From Campylobacter sp. (GTDB taxonomy: Bacteria; Campylobacterota; Campylobacteria; Campylobacterales; Campylobacteraceae), in NCBI GenBank assembly GCA_024680445.1, contig JAILCJ010000146.1:1-20333 (forward strand): a DNA stretch of 20,333 bases, given 5' to 3'. The notes beneath the pieces are model-generated. The model made no database searches. It saw only the letters and a program-made list of their open reading frames with translations, and was not told the origin of the DNA. Both the position numbers and the translations under genes were made by a program. Position 1 is the first letter of the stretch, and every line of letters begins with the position of its first letter. Shown piece after piece: positions 7,622 through 16,547 of this stretch.

Positions 7622-10081
7622 TTACCCTTTTATAACTAAATTTACTAATTTGCCTTTTACATAAATTTCTTTTATGATTTCTTTGCCATCAAGCCATTTA
7701 GCGACTGCTGTTTTAGCGAGTGATAAAATTTCAGCTTCGTCTGCTTGGCTTGAAACCTCGATTTCTGCACGTCTTTTACCATTTATGGTTATGCCTAACA
7801 TCATAGAATCTGTTTGAAAAACTTCATCTAAAATTTTGATATCGCCAAAATTTGCTCTGCCGAAAAGTTCTTGACTTAGTTCGCAAGCTATATGCGGAAC
7901 GATAGGCTCTAAAAGATTTAAGATTATAAAAAATCCTTCGGCATTTACATCATCATTATCTTGCGAATTTAAGGCGTTTAATGCCTCCATACAAGCAGCG
8001 ATCAAAGTATTAAAAGCAAAAGTTTGTGTAAAAACTTCTTTGGATTTTTTAAGTGCTTCATATACTTTTAATCTTGCAAATTTTTCATTTTTACTTAAAT
8101 TTTCGTGTTTTATGCTTGGAATTTTATCGCATTTTTTTACATTTAAAGCCCTATCATAAAGGCGATTTAAAAAGCGAAATGCCCCTTCAACTGCACTATC
8201 GTTCCACTCTAATTCTTTTTGAGGTGGAGCGGCAAAGAGTATAAAAAGTCTTGCAGTATCGGCACCATAACGTTTGATGATATCATCAGGATCTACCGTG
8301 TTGCCTTTGGATTTACTCATTTTTTTGCCGTCTTTTAGCACCATGCCTTGGGTTAAAAGTTTTGCAAAAGGTTCGTCATCTTTTAGATAGCCAAGATCGC
8401 GTAAAGCTTTTTGAAAAAATCTTGCATAAAGCAAGTGAAGTATGGCGTGTTCGATACCGCCAACATATTGGTCGACATTTAGCCAATAATCAACGCTTTT
8501 TTTATCAAGTGCTACATCTTGCCATGTCTTTGGATCACTAGCGTATCTTGCGTAATACCACGAACTTTCAAAAAATGTATCCATGGTATCGGTTTCACGC
8601 ACGGCGTCGCCACCGCATTTTGGACATTTTGTAAATTTCCAACTTGGGTGTTTATCTAGCGGGTTGCCTTCGCCTGTGATTTGCACATCATCTGGTAAGC
8701 TTACCGGCAAATTTTCAAGTTTTTCACATACAACTCCGCATTTTTTGCAATGCACAATAGGGATAGGTGCTCCCCAATATCTTTGGCGAGAAATTCCCCA
8801 GTCACGAATTTTAAAATTTGTTATTTTTTTGCCTAAATTTTCGTTTTGAAATTTTTTTATGATGATTTCTTTTGCTTCATTTGTTTTTTTGCCATCGATG
8901 AGCGGAGAATTTATGCTAATGCCGTATTCGCTATTGGCTTTATCGCTTGGTATTTCGCCATTTTCTGGTTTAACAACGACCTTGATAGGTAATTTGAATT
9001 TACTTGCAAATTCATAGTCTCTTTCATCGTGTGCAGGTACCGCCATGATAGCACCGCTACCATAATCAGCCAAGATAAAATTTGCTACCCAGATAGGAAT
9101 TTTTTCGCCTGTGAGTGGGTGAAGGACATGAATTCCTAAAAATACGCCGTCTTTTTCGTTTGCTTGACGTTGTCTTGGGCTTTGATTTAGTATAGATTTG
9201 ATTTTTGCTTTTGCGTTTTCGTCTAGGGTATCGCCGTTTAAAAGCTCTCGAACTACGGCGTGTTCTGGTGCCAAGGCAGCATAGCTAACACCATAAATCG
9301 TATCAGGTCTAGTCGTAAATACTTCAAATCCATCAAATTTGTTATTTAAAATTTTCTTTGATTCATCGTCTAAAAATAGTTTAAATTCCAAGCCTGTACT
9401 TTTGCCTATCCAGTTTTCTTGCATGCTTAAAACTTGATTTGGCCAGTTGCCTTCTAGAATTTTTAGATCTTTTAAAAGTTCGTCGGCATAATCTGTGATT
9501 TTTAGATAATAACCCGGCAATTCTTTTTGTATGACTTCGTTACCGCAACGCCAACAACATCCGTCCTCGACTTGTTCGTTTGCCAAAACTGTTTGATCGT
9601 GTTCGCACCAGTTAACTATGGCTGATTTGCGATATACCAAGCCTTTTTCAAACATTTTTATAAAAAAACTTTGCTCCCATTTTGTGTAAATCGGATCAGA
9701 AGTTGCTAATTCTCGTTCTTTTGAAAAAGAAAAGCCAAGCGAGGCAAGTTCTTTGCTCATATATTCTATATTTTCATAAGTCCATTTTCGTGGGTGAATT
9801 TTGTGCTTTATCGCAGCGTTTTCGGCTGGCATACCAAAACTATCAAAGCCGATAGGGTGTAAGACATTGAAATTTTGTTTTCTATAATATCTTGCGATAA
9901 CATCGCTTATCGAGTAATTTCTGACATGTCCCATATGTATGCGGCCGCTTGGATAAGGAAACATAGAAAGAATATATTTTTTTGTCAAAGTGTAGTCATT
10001 TTTTGGTTCAAATTCTTTATTTTTAGCCCAAATATCTTGCCACTTTTTTTCTATCTTGGCGGCTTCGTATTTCTCAGTCAT
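7622..10081 (-). CDS. leuS: Leucyl-tRNA synthetase
   Basis: Class I aminoacyl-tRNA synthetase of 819 aa that charges tRNA-Leu. The first signature is HMGH (49-52, within [12 protein letters not shown]) and the second KMSKS (587-591). The CP1 editing domain shows [10 protein letters not shown] (256-265) and [20 protein letters not shown] (339-358), with the editing aspartate in HDERD. Cysteine pairs at C445/C448 and C486/C489 form a likely zinc site, and C159, C175, C176 and C179 may form a second. A C-terminal domain (about 755-819) ends normally. ATG at 10081 is preceded by GGAG 5 nt away, 8 nt after the stop of the membrane-protein gene. Confidence 0.98.
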   Translation of the reverse strand: MTEKYEAAKIEKKWQDIWAKNKEFEPKNDYTLTKKYILSMFPYPSGRIHMGHVRNYSISDVIARYYRKQNFNVLHPIGFDSFGMPAENAAIKHKIHPRKWTYENIEYMSKELASLGFSFSKERELATSDPIYTKWEQSFFIKMFEKGLVYRKSAIVNWCEHDQTVLANEQVEDGCCWRCGNEVIQKELPGYYLKITDYADELLKDLKILEGNWPNQVLSMQENWIGKSTGLEFKLFLDDESKKILNNKFDGFEVFTTRPDTIYGVSYAALAPEHAVVRELLNGDTLDENAKAKIKSILNQSPRQRQANEKDGVFLGIHVLHPLTGEKIPIWVANFILADYGSGAIMAVPAHDERDYEFASKFKLPIKVVVKPENGEIPSDKANSEYGISINSPLIDGKKTNEAKEIIIKKFQNENLGKKITNFKIRDWGISRQRYWGAPIPIVHCKKCGVVCEKLENLPVSLPDDVQITGEGNPLDKHPSWKFTKCPKCGGDAVRETDTMDTFFESSWYYARYASDPKTWQDVALDKKSVDYWLNVDQYVGGIEHAILHLLYARFFQKALRDLGYLKDDEPFAKLLTQGMVLKDGKKMSKSKGNTVDPDDIIKRYGADTARLFILFAAPPQKELEWNDSAVEGAFRFLNRLYDRALNVKKCDKIPSIKHENLSKNEKFARLKVYEALKKSKEVFTQTFAFNTLIAACMEALNALNSQDNDDVNAEGFFIILNLLEPIVPHIACELSQELFGRANFGDIKILDEVFQTDSMMLGITINGKRRAEIEVSSQADEAEILSLAKTAVAKWLDGKEIIKEIYVKGKLVNLVIKG

Positions 10082-10089
10082 TTTAACTC

Positions 10090-10428
10090 CTAAAATTCGT
10101 CTTGAGTTTTACTTGATTCTATTAAAACAAGAGCTAGTGAAAACAAATTTGCTATAACAGCACCGATTACAAGTGAATAAGCAAGATCTGGATTTGCCAT
10201 GGTTTGAAGCACTATAAATGCTGGTATAAGGTGCAAATCCGCAACCAAAGAGCTAGCAAAAAGTTCGGCAGAAAGCAAATTTTTAATGCCGATTTTAAGC
10301 AAGGTAGAGATGAGGTTTATGCTAGCGGCTATAAAAAGCGCTATCTCATTTCTATCATATAAATATTCAGCCGTTGTTGTTAGGCTCATGAGAGCGAAAA
10401 ATATGTAAACAACTTTTCCCCAGTTCAT
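10090..10428 (-). CDS. Small four-helix membrane protein, DUF6394-like
   Basis: A 112-aa inner-membrane protein of unknown function. Hydrophobic stretches at about 5-22, 28-46, 52-77 and 82-103 predict four membrane segments, with a charged C-terminus (SSKTQDEF). ATG at 10428 has GGAG 5 nt upstream. Gaps to both neighbours are under 10 nt, so it is certainly expressed with secF and leuS. The position between secF and leuS equals that of H. pylori HP1548 (recalled), and I believe the family is DUF6394, but the sequence has no motif that reveals a job. Proximity to SecDF suggests a membrane-biogenesis role only as a guess. Confidence 0.8.
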   Translation of the reverse strand: MNWGKVVYIFFALMSLTTTAEYLYDRNEIALFIAASINLISTLLKIGIKNLLSAELFASSLVADLHLIPAFIVLQTMANPDLAYSLVIGAVIANLFSLALVLIESSKTQDEF

Positions 10429-10437
10429 TTTTACTCC

Positions 10438-11409
10438 TTAAACTATACCTTTTTCATACATCGCACGTTCGCGTTCGCGCTCTTTTTTGAGTTTTTGTTT
10501 GGCAGCTTCTCTTGCTCTGAAATTTTCAACACTAAATTTCAACCATATCAAAAATGCCGAAGCTATATAAACAGAACTCACTGTACCAACTAAAATTCCA
10601 ACGATAAGCACGAAAGAAAATCCGTTTATCATATCTCCACCAAAGAAGAAAAGTACAACAACAACCATTAAAGTAGTGAGCGAGGTTAGAATCGTACGAG
10701 ATAAAGTTGCCGAAACACTTTCGTTTATAATGCCTTGTATATCGGATCTTTTGCTGGTTTGTATCCCTTCGCGGATTCTGTCAAAAATGATAATCGTATC
10801 ATTTAACGAGTAACCAAGCACGGTCAAAATCGCAGCTAAGGTATCAAGATTCACATCAATAGAAAAAAATGAAATCGCACCAAGAGTTATGCAGATATCA
10901 TGAATTTCTGAAATAATCGCAGCCAAAGAGAATCTCCACTCAAAGCGAAATGCCAAATAAATCAAAACCGCTGTAAATGAAATAAGAATCGCCATTAGCC
11001 CTTTTTCACGCAATTCATTACCGACTTTTGGGCCAACTATATCGACACGACGTACTTCAAAATTGCCTGTATTTTTAAGTAAATTTTTAATATCCGCACT
11101 AATGTCAGAACTCAAATTTGAACTTGAACCAGTAAAGCGAATATTTACATCGTGTTCGCTACCAAATTCCGTTACACTTGCGTTTTTAAGCGTTTCATCA
11201 ACGCTTAGAGCATTTCTAATAGCATCAAGTGGAGCTTTTTGCTCGTATTTTAGCTGTATAAGAGTACCGCCAGAAAAGTCTATACCGTAGTTTAACCCTT
11301 TTGTAGCAAGTAAAAATATAGAACCAATAAATAAAAATATGCTAAAAGATAATGAGATGTATTTAAATCTCATAAAATCATAGATTCTGTTTTTAGTAAA
11401 AATTTGCAC
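10438..11409 (-). CDS. secF: Protein translocase subunit SecF
   Basis: Membrane subunit that with SecD uses the proton motive force to drive late steps of Sec export. Membrane segments at about 19-37, 137-155, 163-183, 189-210, 239-257 and 264-290 flank a periplasmic loop (40-135). Family motifs: IDFSGGT (44-50), DIVGPKVG (124-131) and GYSLNDTIIIFDRIRE (200-215). The C-terminal tail (299-320) is strongly charged with Arg, Lys and Glu. Two GTG codons stand in tandem at 11412 and 11409. The AGGGG site is only 3 nt from the first and 6 nt from the second, so I prefer the second. The first GTG overlaps the secD TAG by one base (TAGTG). Residue numbers above count from the first GTG (324 aa). Confidence 0.95.
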   Translation of the reverse strand: MQIFTKNRIYDFMRFKYISLSFSIFLFIGSIFLLATKGLNYGIDFSGGTLIQLKYEQKAPLDAIRNALSVDETLKNASVTEFGSEHDVNIRFTGSSSNLSSDISADIKNLLKNTGNFEVRRVDIVGPKVGNELREKGLMAILISFTAVLIYLAFRFEWRFSLAAIISEIHDICITLGAISFFSIDVNLDTLAAILTVLGYSLNDTIIIFDRIREGIQTSKRSDIQGIINESVSATLSRTILTSLTTLMVVVVLFFFGGDMINGFSFVLIVGILVGTVSSVYIASAFLIWLKFSVENFRAREAAKQKLKKERERERAMYEKGIV

Positions 11410-11411
11410 CA

Positions 11412-12992
11412 CTAACCCCTTTTATATCCGAACCAAAATGAAGTGCTTTTGTTTTTTTCTATCTTGTTTGCAAGATAATCAAAGCAACCACGTGTGCCTA
11501 GAATCGCCGTTAGCATAGAGGCTAAAACACCTATGCTCATTGTAACTGCAAAGCCTTTTACCGGGCCTGTGCCGTAAGCATAAAGGGCAACAACGGTTAT
11601 AAGGGTTGTGACATTTGCATCTATGATCGCACTCATGGCATTTTCATAGCCTTTGACTATGGAGGCTTTTAGGCTCAGTCCTTCACGCAAAGCCTCGCGT
11701 ATACGTTCGTTTATGATGACATTTGCATCTACTGCCATACCAACGGTCAAGACTATACCAGCCATGCCGGGCAGGGTCAAAGTTGCACCAAACAAGGCCA
11801 TAACGGCTATTAAGATAAATATGTTTGCGACGAGGGCGATATTTGCCAAAATTCCAGAAAATCCATAATAAACAAGCATAAATAAAACCACCAAAACAGA
11901 CGCACCAGCAAGTGCCGTCATGCTTTTTTGTATGCTTTCGGCACCAAGTGATGGGCCTATGCTTCGTTTTTCTAGCATTTTAACAGGTGCCAAAAGTGCA
12001 CCAGAGCGTAGTGCGATAGCGATATTGTGAGCTTCATCGACGCTAAATGCACCGCTTATTTGTCCGCTACCACCGCCTATACGTTCGTTGATATTAGGAG
12101 CTGAATACACTTTGCCATCAAGCACTATGGCTAAGCGATTGCCAACATTTTCGCCGGTAAAATCGCCGAAAATTTTAGCACCCTCGGAATTTAAAGTGAA
12201 ATTTATAACAGGTTGATTTGTTTGTTGTGAAAATGCGACTTTTGCGTCTGTTAGCATAGAACCGTCAAGGATAGGGACATCTTTTAAAAGATATTTTATT
12301 TTTTCGTTTTTAACATCTTCGTATATAACATCGCCATAACTTTCGGCTTCTGCGGTATTTAGCGTATAAACTTGATCTTGACGTTTTTCATCAACCGCCA
12401 TTAGTTGCAAATGTGCAGCCTTGGCGATAAGATCTCTTGCTCTTTGTTCGTCTTCTTGGGTTTTTATGCCCGGAAGTTCGACTAAGATATTGTCCTCGCC
12501 TTGTTTTGCCACTGTCGGTTCAGCCAAACCAAACTGATCAAGGCGGTTTCTAATGGTTTCAACCGCTTGCAAAACCGCATAATCCAATGTGGCTTTTCTT
12601 TCTTGTTCGCTAAGTTCTATCCTGTATGAAAGTCCGTTTTTTTGGATATTTAAGCCGGTGATTTCACTTAGCATTTTATCTATTTTGGCACTATCATCTG
12701 AGTCTATGAGGTCGAAATTTATTACCTCGTCTTTTGCTTTTAACTTGTCTATTAAAATATCTTCTTTTTTGCTGTAATAATTAATACTAGCAGCTATGGA
12801 TTTTATCTTAGAAGCCACGGCGGCTTCGTTTTCAACGCCAAGAAGCATGTAAAGTCCGCCTTGAAGGTCAAGACCTAAACTTATTTTCGAGCCACTTTGT
12901 GTTTGTAAAAAAGATGGCATAGAAAAGCCGACACCAAATAAAATGGCTATCAAAAATATGATAAGCCTATAAGTTACATTAGCTTTTCGCAT
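11412..12992 (-). CDS. secD: Protein translocase subunit SecD
   Basis: Partner of SecF in the SecDF-YajC complex of the inner membrane. Counting from an upstream TTG at 13004 (530 aa), TM1 is 12-32, DLQGG (46-50) opens the large periplasmic P1 region, IGPSLG is 349-354, and five membrane segments follow (about 363-382, 386-405, 412-432, 460-478, 483-505). The DANVIINERIREAL motif (426-439) includes the aspartate thought to take part in proton conduction. I place the start at ATG 12992 (526 aa): it is 1 nt after the yajC stop and has a weak GAAG upstream, whereas the TTG at 13004 has no ribosome site. The protein is complete and has the usual length for epsilonproteobacteria. Confidence 0.95.
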   Translation of the reverse strand: MRKANVTYRLIIFLIAILFGVGFSMPSFLQTQSGSKISLGLDLQGGLYMLLGVENEAAVASKIKSIAASINYYSKKEDILIDKLKAKDEVINFDLIDSDDSAKIDKMLSEITGLNIQKNGLSYRIELSEQERKATLDYAVLQAVETIRNRLDQFGLAEPTVAKQGEDNILVELPGIKTQEDEQRARDLIAKAAHLQLMAVDEKRQDQVYTLNTAEAESYGDVIYEDVKNEKIKYLLKDVPILDGSMLTDAKVAFSQQTNQPVINFTLNSEGAKIFGDFTGENVGNRLAIVLDGKVYSAPNINERIGGGSGQISGAFSVDEAHNIAIALRSGALLAPVKMLEKRSIGPSLGAESIQKSMTALAGASVLVVLFMLVYYGFSGILANIALVANIFILIAVMALFGATLTLPGMAGIVLTVGMAVDANVIINERIREALREGLSLKASIVKGYENAMSAIIDANVTTLITVVALYAYGTGPVKGFAVTMSIGVLASMLTAILGTRGCFDYLANKIEKNKSTSFWFGYKRG

Positions 12993-12993
12993 A

Positions 12994-13263
12994 TTACGCT
13001 TCAAGCTTTTTAGCTACAAAATCACGAGCCAAACGAACGATTACATCATCGTTAAGCTTTACTTTGATAAAATCTTCTTCTGGTTTGACGACCTCGCAGA
13101 TAAGACCGCCATTTGTTACGATTTTGTCGCCTTTTTGGAGAGCATCTATCATAGCAGCGTGTTCTTTTTGTTGTTTTTGTTGTGGTCTAATAACCAAAAA
13201 GTAAAATATCGCAAACAATACGATAAGAGGTAGTAATGAAGTCAAAAAATTTGCATCTTGCAT
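12994..13263 (-). CDS. yajC: Preprotein translocase accessory subunit YajC
   Basis: Single-span inner-membrane protein of 89 aa associated with SecDF. One hydrophobic segment at about 8-25 is followed by the family signature FYFLVIRPQQKQQKEH (20-35) and a small cytoplasmic domain with KGDKIVTNGGL (44-54). ATG at 13263 has AAGGA 6 nt upstream. This is the first gene of the long minus-strand operon; its first 28 nt overlap the 5' end of the divergent lnt gene. Confidence 0.95.
   Translation of the reverse strand: MQDANFLTSLLPLIVLFAIFYFLVIRPQQKQQKEHAAMIDALQKGDKIVTNGGLICEVVKPEEDFIKVKLNDDVIVRLARDFVAKKLEA
13202..13207 (+). promoter_or_regulatory. Candidate -10 element for lnt inside yajC
   Basis: TAAAAT on the plus strand, about 29 nt before the lnt ATG at 13236, would give a leader of roughly 22 nt. 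It lies in the yajC coding sequence, because no free intergenic DNA exists. AT richness makes such hexamers common, so this is weak. Confidence 0.25.
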
Positions 13264-14543
13264 CTATTTTCCTTGTGTTTAAATTTTTAAGCCCATATTT
13301 TAGCACTAAAAAAATAATAAAAGGCTTTGCTGGTGCTTTTTTGTTAGCAAATTTTATATTTTTATCTTTTTGTGAGAATAAATTTTTAGACTTTATCTCT
13401 CCATTTTTAACTTTTTTTGGAATTTATATCATCATAAATTTGGATAGGGCAGGGTATTTTTTTGCCGGTTTTTTCACTGGAATTTTATGGTTTTACTGGA
13501 TAAGTTTTAGTTTTGTTTACTATGACTTAACTTTTTTGATACCTTTTGTTATATTTTTTGTAGGCATAGCTTATGCCTTGATATTTTGGGCGGCAAGTTT
13601 TCCTAGTTTTATGTATTTACGGGCGATTTTGTTTTTAGTATTTAGTTATATAGCCCCCTTTGGTTTTGACTGGTTCAAGCTTGAAGCCACCTTGGTTTTG
13701 GGAATTTTTGACCCTAGTATTAGAGGGATAGCCTTTATATTTTTAGCGGCAATTTTGTTTTCTTATATCAAAAATTTTTATAGATATTTTGCCGTTTTGC
13801 TTTGTTTTATTTGTGCTTTGCAGATAAAAAGTCACGAAGCTTATAAGTTGCCTTTTGATTTAGAAATAAGCCAAACTAAGGTACCGCAAGCACAAAAATG
13901 GGATAAGCAAATGAAAAATAAATATATTAACGAAAGTTTAATGCTTATAGATAATGCAATTATTCAAGGCAAAAAGATGATTTTGTTGCCCGAAAGTGCT
14001 TTTCCTACCTATCTTGATCATGAAACAAATTTGCTAGCTGAGCTTGATAGATTGTCCGAACAAATTATCATAGTTGCCGGTGCTATGGGCTACGAAGATA
14101 AAAAAATTTACAATAGTGCGTATTTGTTTAATAAGGGTGAATTTAGACGCATGGATAAGCTAGTTTTAGTGCCTTTTGGCGAAGAAATACCATTGCCAAA
14201 ATTTGCAAAAGACATAGTAAATAAGCTATTTTTTGATAATGGGGTTGATTATAGCACTGCCGAAATGGCGAGTGATTATGTGATAGACGGGGTTAAAATT
14301 CGAAATGCGATTTGTTATGAGGCAACTAGAAGAGAGTTGTATGAAAATGGCGATTTTGACGTCGTTTTTGCTATCACTAATAATGCTTGGTTTATGCCTA
14401 GTACACAAGCTAATTTGCAAAAATTGCTTTTAAAGTATTATGCTACAAAATACGCCAAAAGCATTTATCATAGCGTCAATGGCTCAGATTCTGGCATCAT
14501 TACTCCAAAACAAAGCTTTATAAATCTTAAAATTTTTGAGTAA
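13236..14543 (+). CDS. lnt: Apolipoprotein N-acyltransferase
   Basis: Inner-membrane enzyme that adds the third acyl chain to lipoproteins. The 435 aa are shorter than E. coli Lnt (512) but usual for Campylobacter. The N-terminal half (about 28-195) is a series of hydrophobic helices; a periplasmic nitrilase-type domain covers about 205-425. The catalytic triad reads as E253 (LLPESAFP), K308 (MDKLVLVPFGEEIP) and C360 (AICYE). HSVNGSDSGIITPK (412-425) closes the domain. There is no clear final membrane helix after the nitrilase domain, unlike in E. coli. ATG at 13236 has AAGAGG about 5 nt upstream and overlaps the divergent yajC by 28 nt; an in-frame TTG (13251) or GTG (13275) is possible but lacks a ribosome site. 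Confidence 0.93.
   Translation: MKSKNLHLASIFLVFKFLSPYFSTKKIIKGFAGAFLLANFIFLSFCENKFLDFISPFLTFFGIYIIINLDRAGYFFAGFFTGILWFYWISFSFVYYDLTFLIPFVIFFVGIAYALIFWAASFPSFMYLRAILFLVFSYIAPFGFDWFKLEATLVLGIFDPSIRGIAFIFLAAILFSYIKNFYRYFAVLLCFICALQIKSHEAYKLPFDLEISQTKVPQAQKWDKQMKNKYINESLMLIDNAIIQGKKMILLPESAFPTYLDHETNLLAELDRLSEQIIIVAGAMGYEDKKIYNSAYLFNKGEFRRMDKLVLVPFGEEIPLPKFAKDIVNKLFFDNGVDYSTAEMASDYVIDGVKIRNAICYEATRRELYENGDFDVVFAITNNAWFMPSTQANLQKLLLKYYATKYAKSIYHSVNGSDSGIITPKQSFINLKIFE
13297..13305 (-). promoter_or_regulatory. Candidate extended -10 promoter for the yajC-magIII operon
   Basis: The minus strand reads TGCTAAAAT, which is a TGn extension plus the -10 hexamer TAAAAT. This would place transcription start near 13288-13291 and give a leader of about 25 nt before the yajC ATG. 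Campylobacter vegetative promoters depend on an extended -10 rather than a conserved -35, which fits. The element lies inside lnt codons. No experimental support is available. Confidence 0.45.
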
Positions 14544-14588
14544 AATCTTTCAAATTTGATAAAATTATTTGATATCTCAAGCTTTTTT
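14536..14588 (+). terminator. Possible imperfect intrinsic terminator after lnt
   Basis: TTGAG (14536-14540) can pair with CTCAA (14576-14580), and inside it TCAAAT (14550-14555) with ATTTGA (14567-14572). A run of six T residues follows at 14583-14588. The stem is AT-rich and interrupted, and the lnt stop codon lies within it, so the call is tentative. Confidence 0.3.
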
Positions 14589-14723
14589 GCATGTTAAAAT
14601 CGCTATAAAATTAAGCAAATTTGATAATTATCCAAAAACATGAGTTAAAAATAGCAAATATTTGCAAAATAGCTAATCAAATTTGATTAAACGCTAATTT
14701 TGCAAATTTGCTTTAGTTAAAAA
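14544..14723. other. AT-rich convergent spacer with palindromes
   Basis: This 180-bp spacer between the convergent lnt and glmS holds no open reading frame or RNA gene that I can recognise. It contains CAAATTTGAT at 14551-14560 and 14616-14625, GCAAATATTTGC at 14654-14665, a 16-bp palindrome at 14674-14689 and GCAAATTTGC at 14702-14711. It probably serves as the 3' end for both transcripts. It is also where two gene blocks that I recall as separate in C. jejuni meet. Confidence 0.5.
14674..14689. repeat. Perfect 16-bp palindrome TAATCAAATTTGATTA
   Basis: The sequence is identical to its reverse complement over 16 bp. Its core CAAATTTG recurs at 14551, 14616 and (as GCAAATTTGC) 14702 in the same spacer. 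It could be a weak hairpin in either transcript or a protein-binding site. The core is also frequent in coding sequence of this AT-rich genome, so function is uncertain. Confidence 0.5.
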
Positions 14724-16544
14724 TTATTCGACGGTTACGGATTTGGCAAGGTTTCTTGGCATATCGACATCATTGCCTAGTCTTACTGCGATTTCAAGGG
14801 CGAAAAGTTGTAAGATTATCATCATTTCAAAAAATTCGCACATATAATGAGTATGTGAATTTGTTTTGATAAAGTCGTCGCTCAACCAAAATTCCTCTGG
14901 GCTAATCGCCAAAATATAAGCATCTCTGGCGGCTAATTCTTCGACATTTGATTTTGTTTTTTCATAAAGCATATTTTTTGGTAAAAGTGCTATGGTGAAA
15001 AGTCTTTCGTCTGCGAGTGCGATAGGGCCGTGTTTCATTTCTCCGCTTGGATAACCTTCGGCATGTAGATATGAAATTTCTTTAAGTTTTAAAGCACCCT
15101 CCAAAGCCAAAGGATAAAAAATATCTCTACCTATAAAGAAAAAGCCGTGTCCGTGTAGATAATGTTTGGCTAAACGGCGAATTTTTTCTTGCAAAGAATC
15201 GTCTATATTTAGGATTTGTGGGATATGCACTAAGGCGTCTATTTGATTTTTTAGTTCACTCTTGCTTATGCTTTGTTTGGCGTTTGCCATTTGTAAAACC
15301 AACATCCAAAGCGTTATGACTTGCGTTGCAAAAGCCTTTGTGCTAGCCACGCCTTTTTCTATGCCTGCACGAGTTAGAAGCGTTTGATCTGCTAAACGCA
15401 CGATAGATGAATTATCGACATTGCAAATCGCTAAGGTTTTTAAACCTGCGGATTTGGCGATTTTCAAAGCTTCGAGAGTATCGGCTGTTTCGCCACTTTG
15501 CGAGATAACTATAAATAAAGCATTTTTGTTGAGTTTTGGTAAGCGATAGCGAAATTCGCTAGCTATCTCGACTTTGCACCTAGCATCAGCAAGTCTTTCA
15601 AAAAGATAGCTTGCACTCATGGCTGCATGATAGCTAGTACCGCAAGCACAAAGCACGATATCGTCGATATCTTTTAGATATTCATCGCTTAAATTTTCAA
15701 GAGAAATTTTGTGTTTATGCACTCTTCCCATTAAGGTTTCGGCAACAACTGAACTTTGTTCGTAAATTTCTTTTTCCATGAAAAATTTGTAGCCTTCTTT
15801 TTGGGCGTAGCTTCTATCTTGTGGCAAGGCGGTGAAAGTTGGATTTTGTTTTTTGCCTTTTACGAAAACATTGATCTCATCGATACTTACTACGCCATAG
15901 CTTTTATCATCAAGATATGTAACTTCTTTTGCTATGCCGATAAGTGGGGCGTCTGATGAAGCGAAATATAACTCTTTTTTGTCGTTTTTACCTATCGCCA
16001 TAGGAGCGGCGTCTTTGGCAAAGAAAATTTTGCCCGGAGCAAGTTTGGTTATAAGCAAGGTTGCATAAGCTCCGTTTAGTCGTGCTATCGTGGCTTCATA
16101 TGCTTTAAATGGGTCTTTTATGCGTTTTGTATTTTCTTCAAAAAGATGAACTATGACTTCGGTATCTGTTTGGCTTACAAATTTGACGCCTTTGGCTTCT
16201 AGTTCATCTTTTAGCTCTTTATAATTTTCAATGATACCGTTATGCACAACGAAACTAAACTCACCAAAATGAGGGTGGGCATTGATTTCGGTTGGTTTTC
16301 CGTGCGTTGCCCAGCGAGTGTGTCCGATAGCTACACCAAAGCCGTCTGAACTAAAATTTTGGGTTTTTTGAGCTAAATTTTCTAGTTTGCCAACTGCTTT
16401 AAAAAATTCTATTTTATCGCCGTTAAGTCCAGCCATAACAGCCATACCAGCACTATCATAACCTCGGTATTCGAGTTCACGAAGTCCATTTATGATGATT
16501 TCTTTTTTTTCGCTATTTCCTATATAACCTACGATTCCACACAT
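14724..16544 (-). CDS. glmS: Glutamine-fructose-6-phosphate aminotransferase (isomerizing)
   Basis: Makes glucosamine-6-phosphate from fructose-6-phosphate and glutamine, the entry to peptidoglycan and lipid A synthesis. The protein has 606 aa, the usual length. MCGIVGY places the N-terminal nucleophile Cys2 (Cys1 after Met removal); GHTRWATHG (74-82), HNGIIENY (101-108) and QTDTEV (125-130) complete the glutaminase domain. Two SIS sugar-isomerase domains follow, with CGTS (301-304), SQSGETADT (348-356), HAEGYPSGEMKHGP (494-507) and the C-terminal DVDMPRNLAKSVTVE (592-606). The gene begins 3 nt after the upstream GlnD-like stop, with only a weak GTGAG site, so it depends on the upstream promoter and probably on coupling. 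No room exists for a glmS ribozyme leader. Confidence 0.98.
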   Translation of the reverse strand: MCGIVGYIGNSEKKEIIINGLRELEYRGYDSAGMAVMAGLNGDKIEFFKAVGKLENLAQKTQNFSSDGFGVAIGHTRWATHGKPTEINAHPHFGEFSFVVHNGIIENYKELKDELEAKGVKFVSQTDTEVIVHLFEENTKRIKDPFKAYEATIARLNGAYATLLITKLAPGKIFFAKDAAPMAIGKNDKKELYFASSDAPLIGIAKEVTYLDDKSYGVVSIDEINVFVKGKKQNPTFTALPQDRSYAQKEGYKFFMEKEIYEQSSVVAETLMGRVHKHKISLENLSDEYLKDIDDIVLCACGTSYHAAMSASYLFERLADARCKVEIASEFRYRLPKLNKNALFIVISQSGETADTLEALKIAKSAGLKTLAICNVDNSSIVRLADQTLLTRAGIEKGVASTKAFATQVITLWMLVLQMANAKQSISKSELKNQIDALVHIPQILNIDDSLQEKIRRLAKHYLHGHGFFFIGRDIFYPLALEGALKLKEISYLHAEGYPSGEMKHGPIALADERLFTIALLPKNMLYEKTKSNVEELAARDAYILAISPEEFWLSDDFIKTNSHTHYMCEFFEMMIILQLFALEIAVRLGNDVDMPRNLAKSVTVE

Positions 16545-16547
16545 TTT

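Noticed and set aside
9875..10093. Plus-strand open frame over the leuS 5' end
   Set aside because: It is a hydrophobic shadow frame antisense to the conserved synthetase N-terminus with its HMGH motif.
14544..14723. CRISPR array or small RNA gene in the convergent spacer
   Set aside because: The repeated units are short palindromes of different spacing and flanks, not regular repeats with unique spacers, and no tRNA-like fold or GC-rich stem is present.
16545..16547. glmS ribozyme or riboswitch upstream of glmS
   Set aside because: Only 3 nt separate glmS from the upstream stop, so no leader exists.
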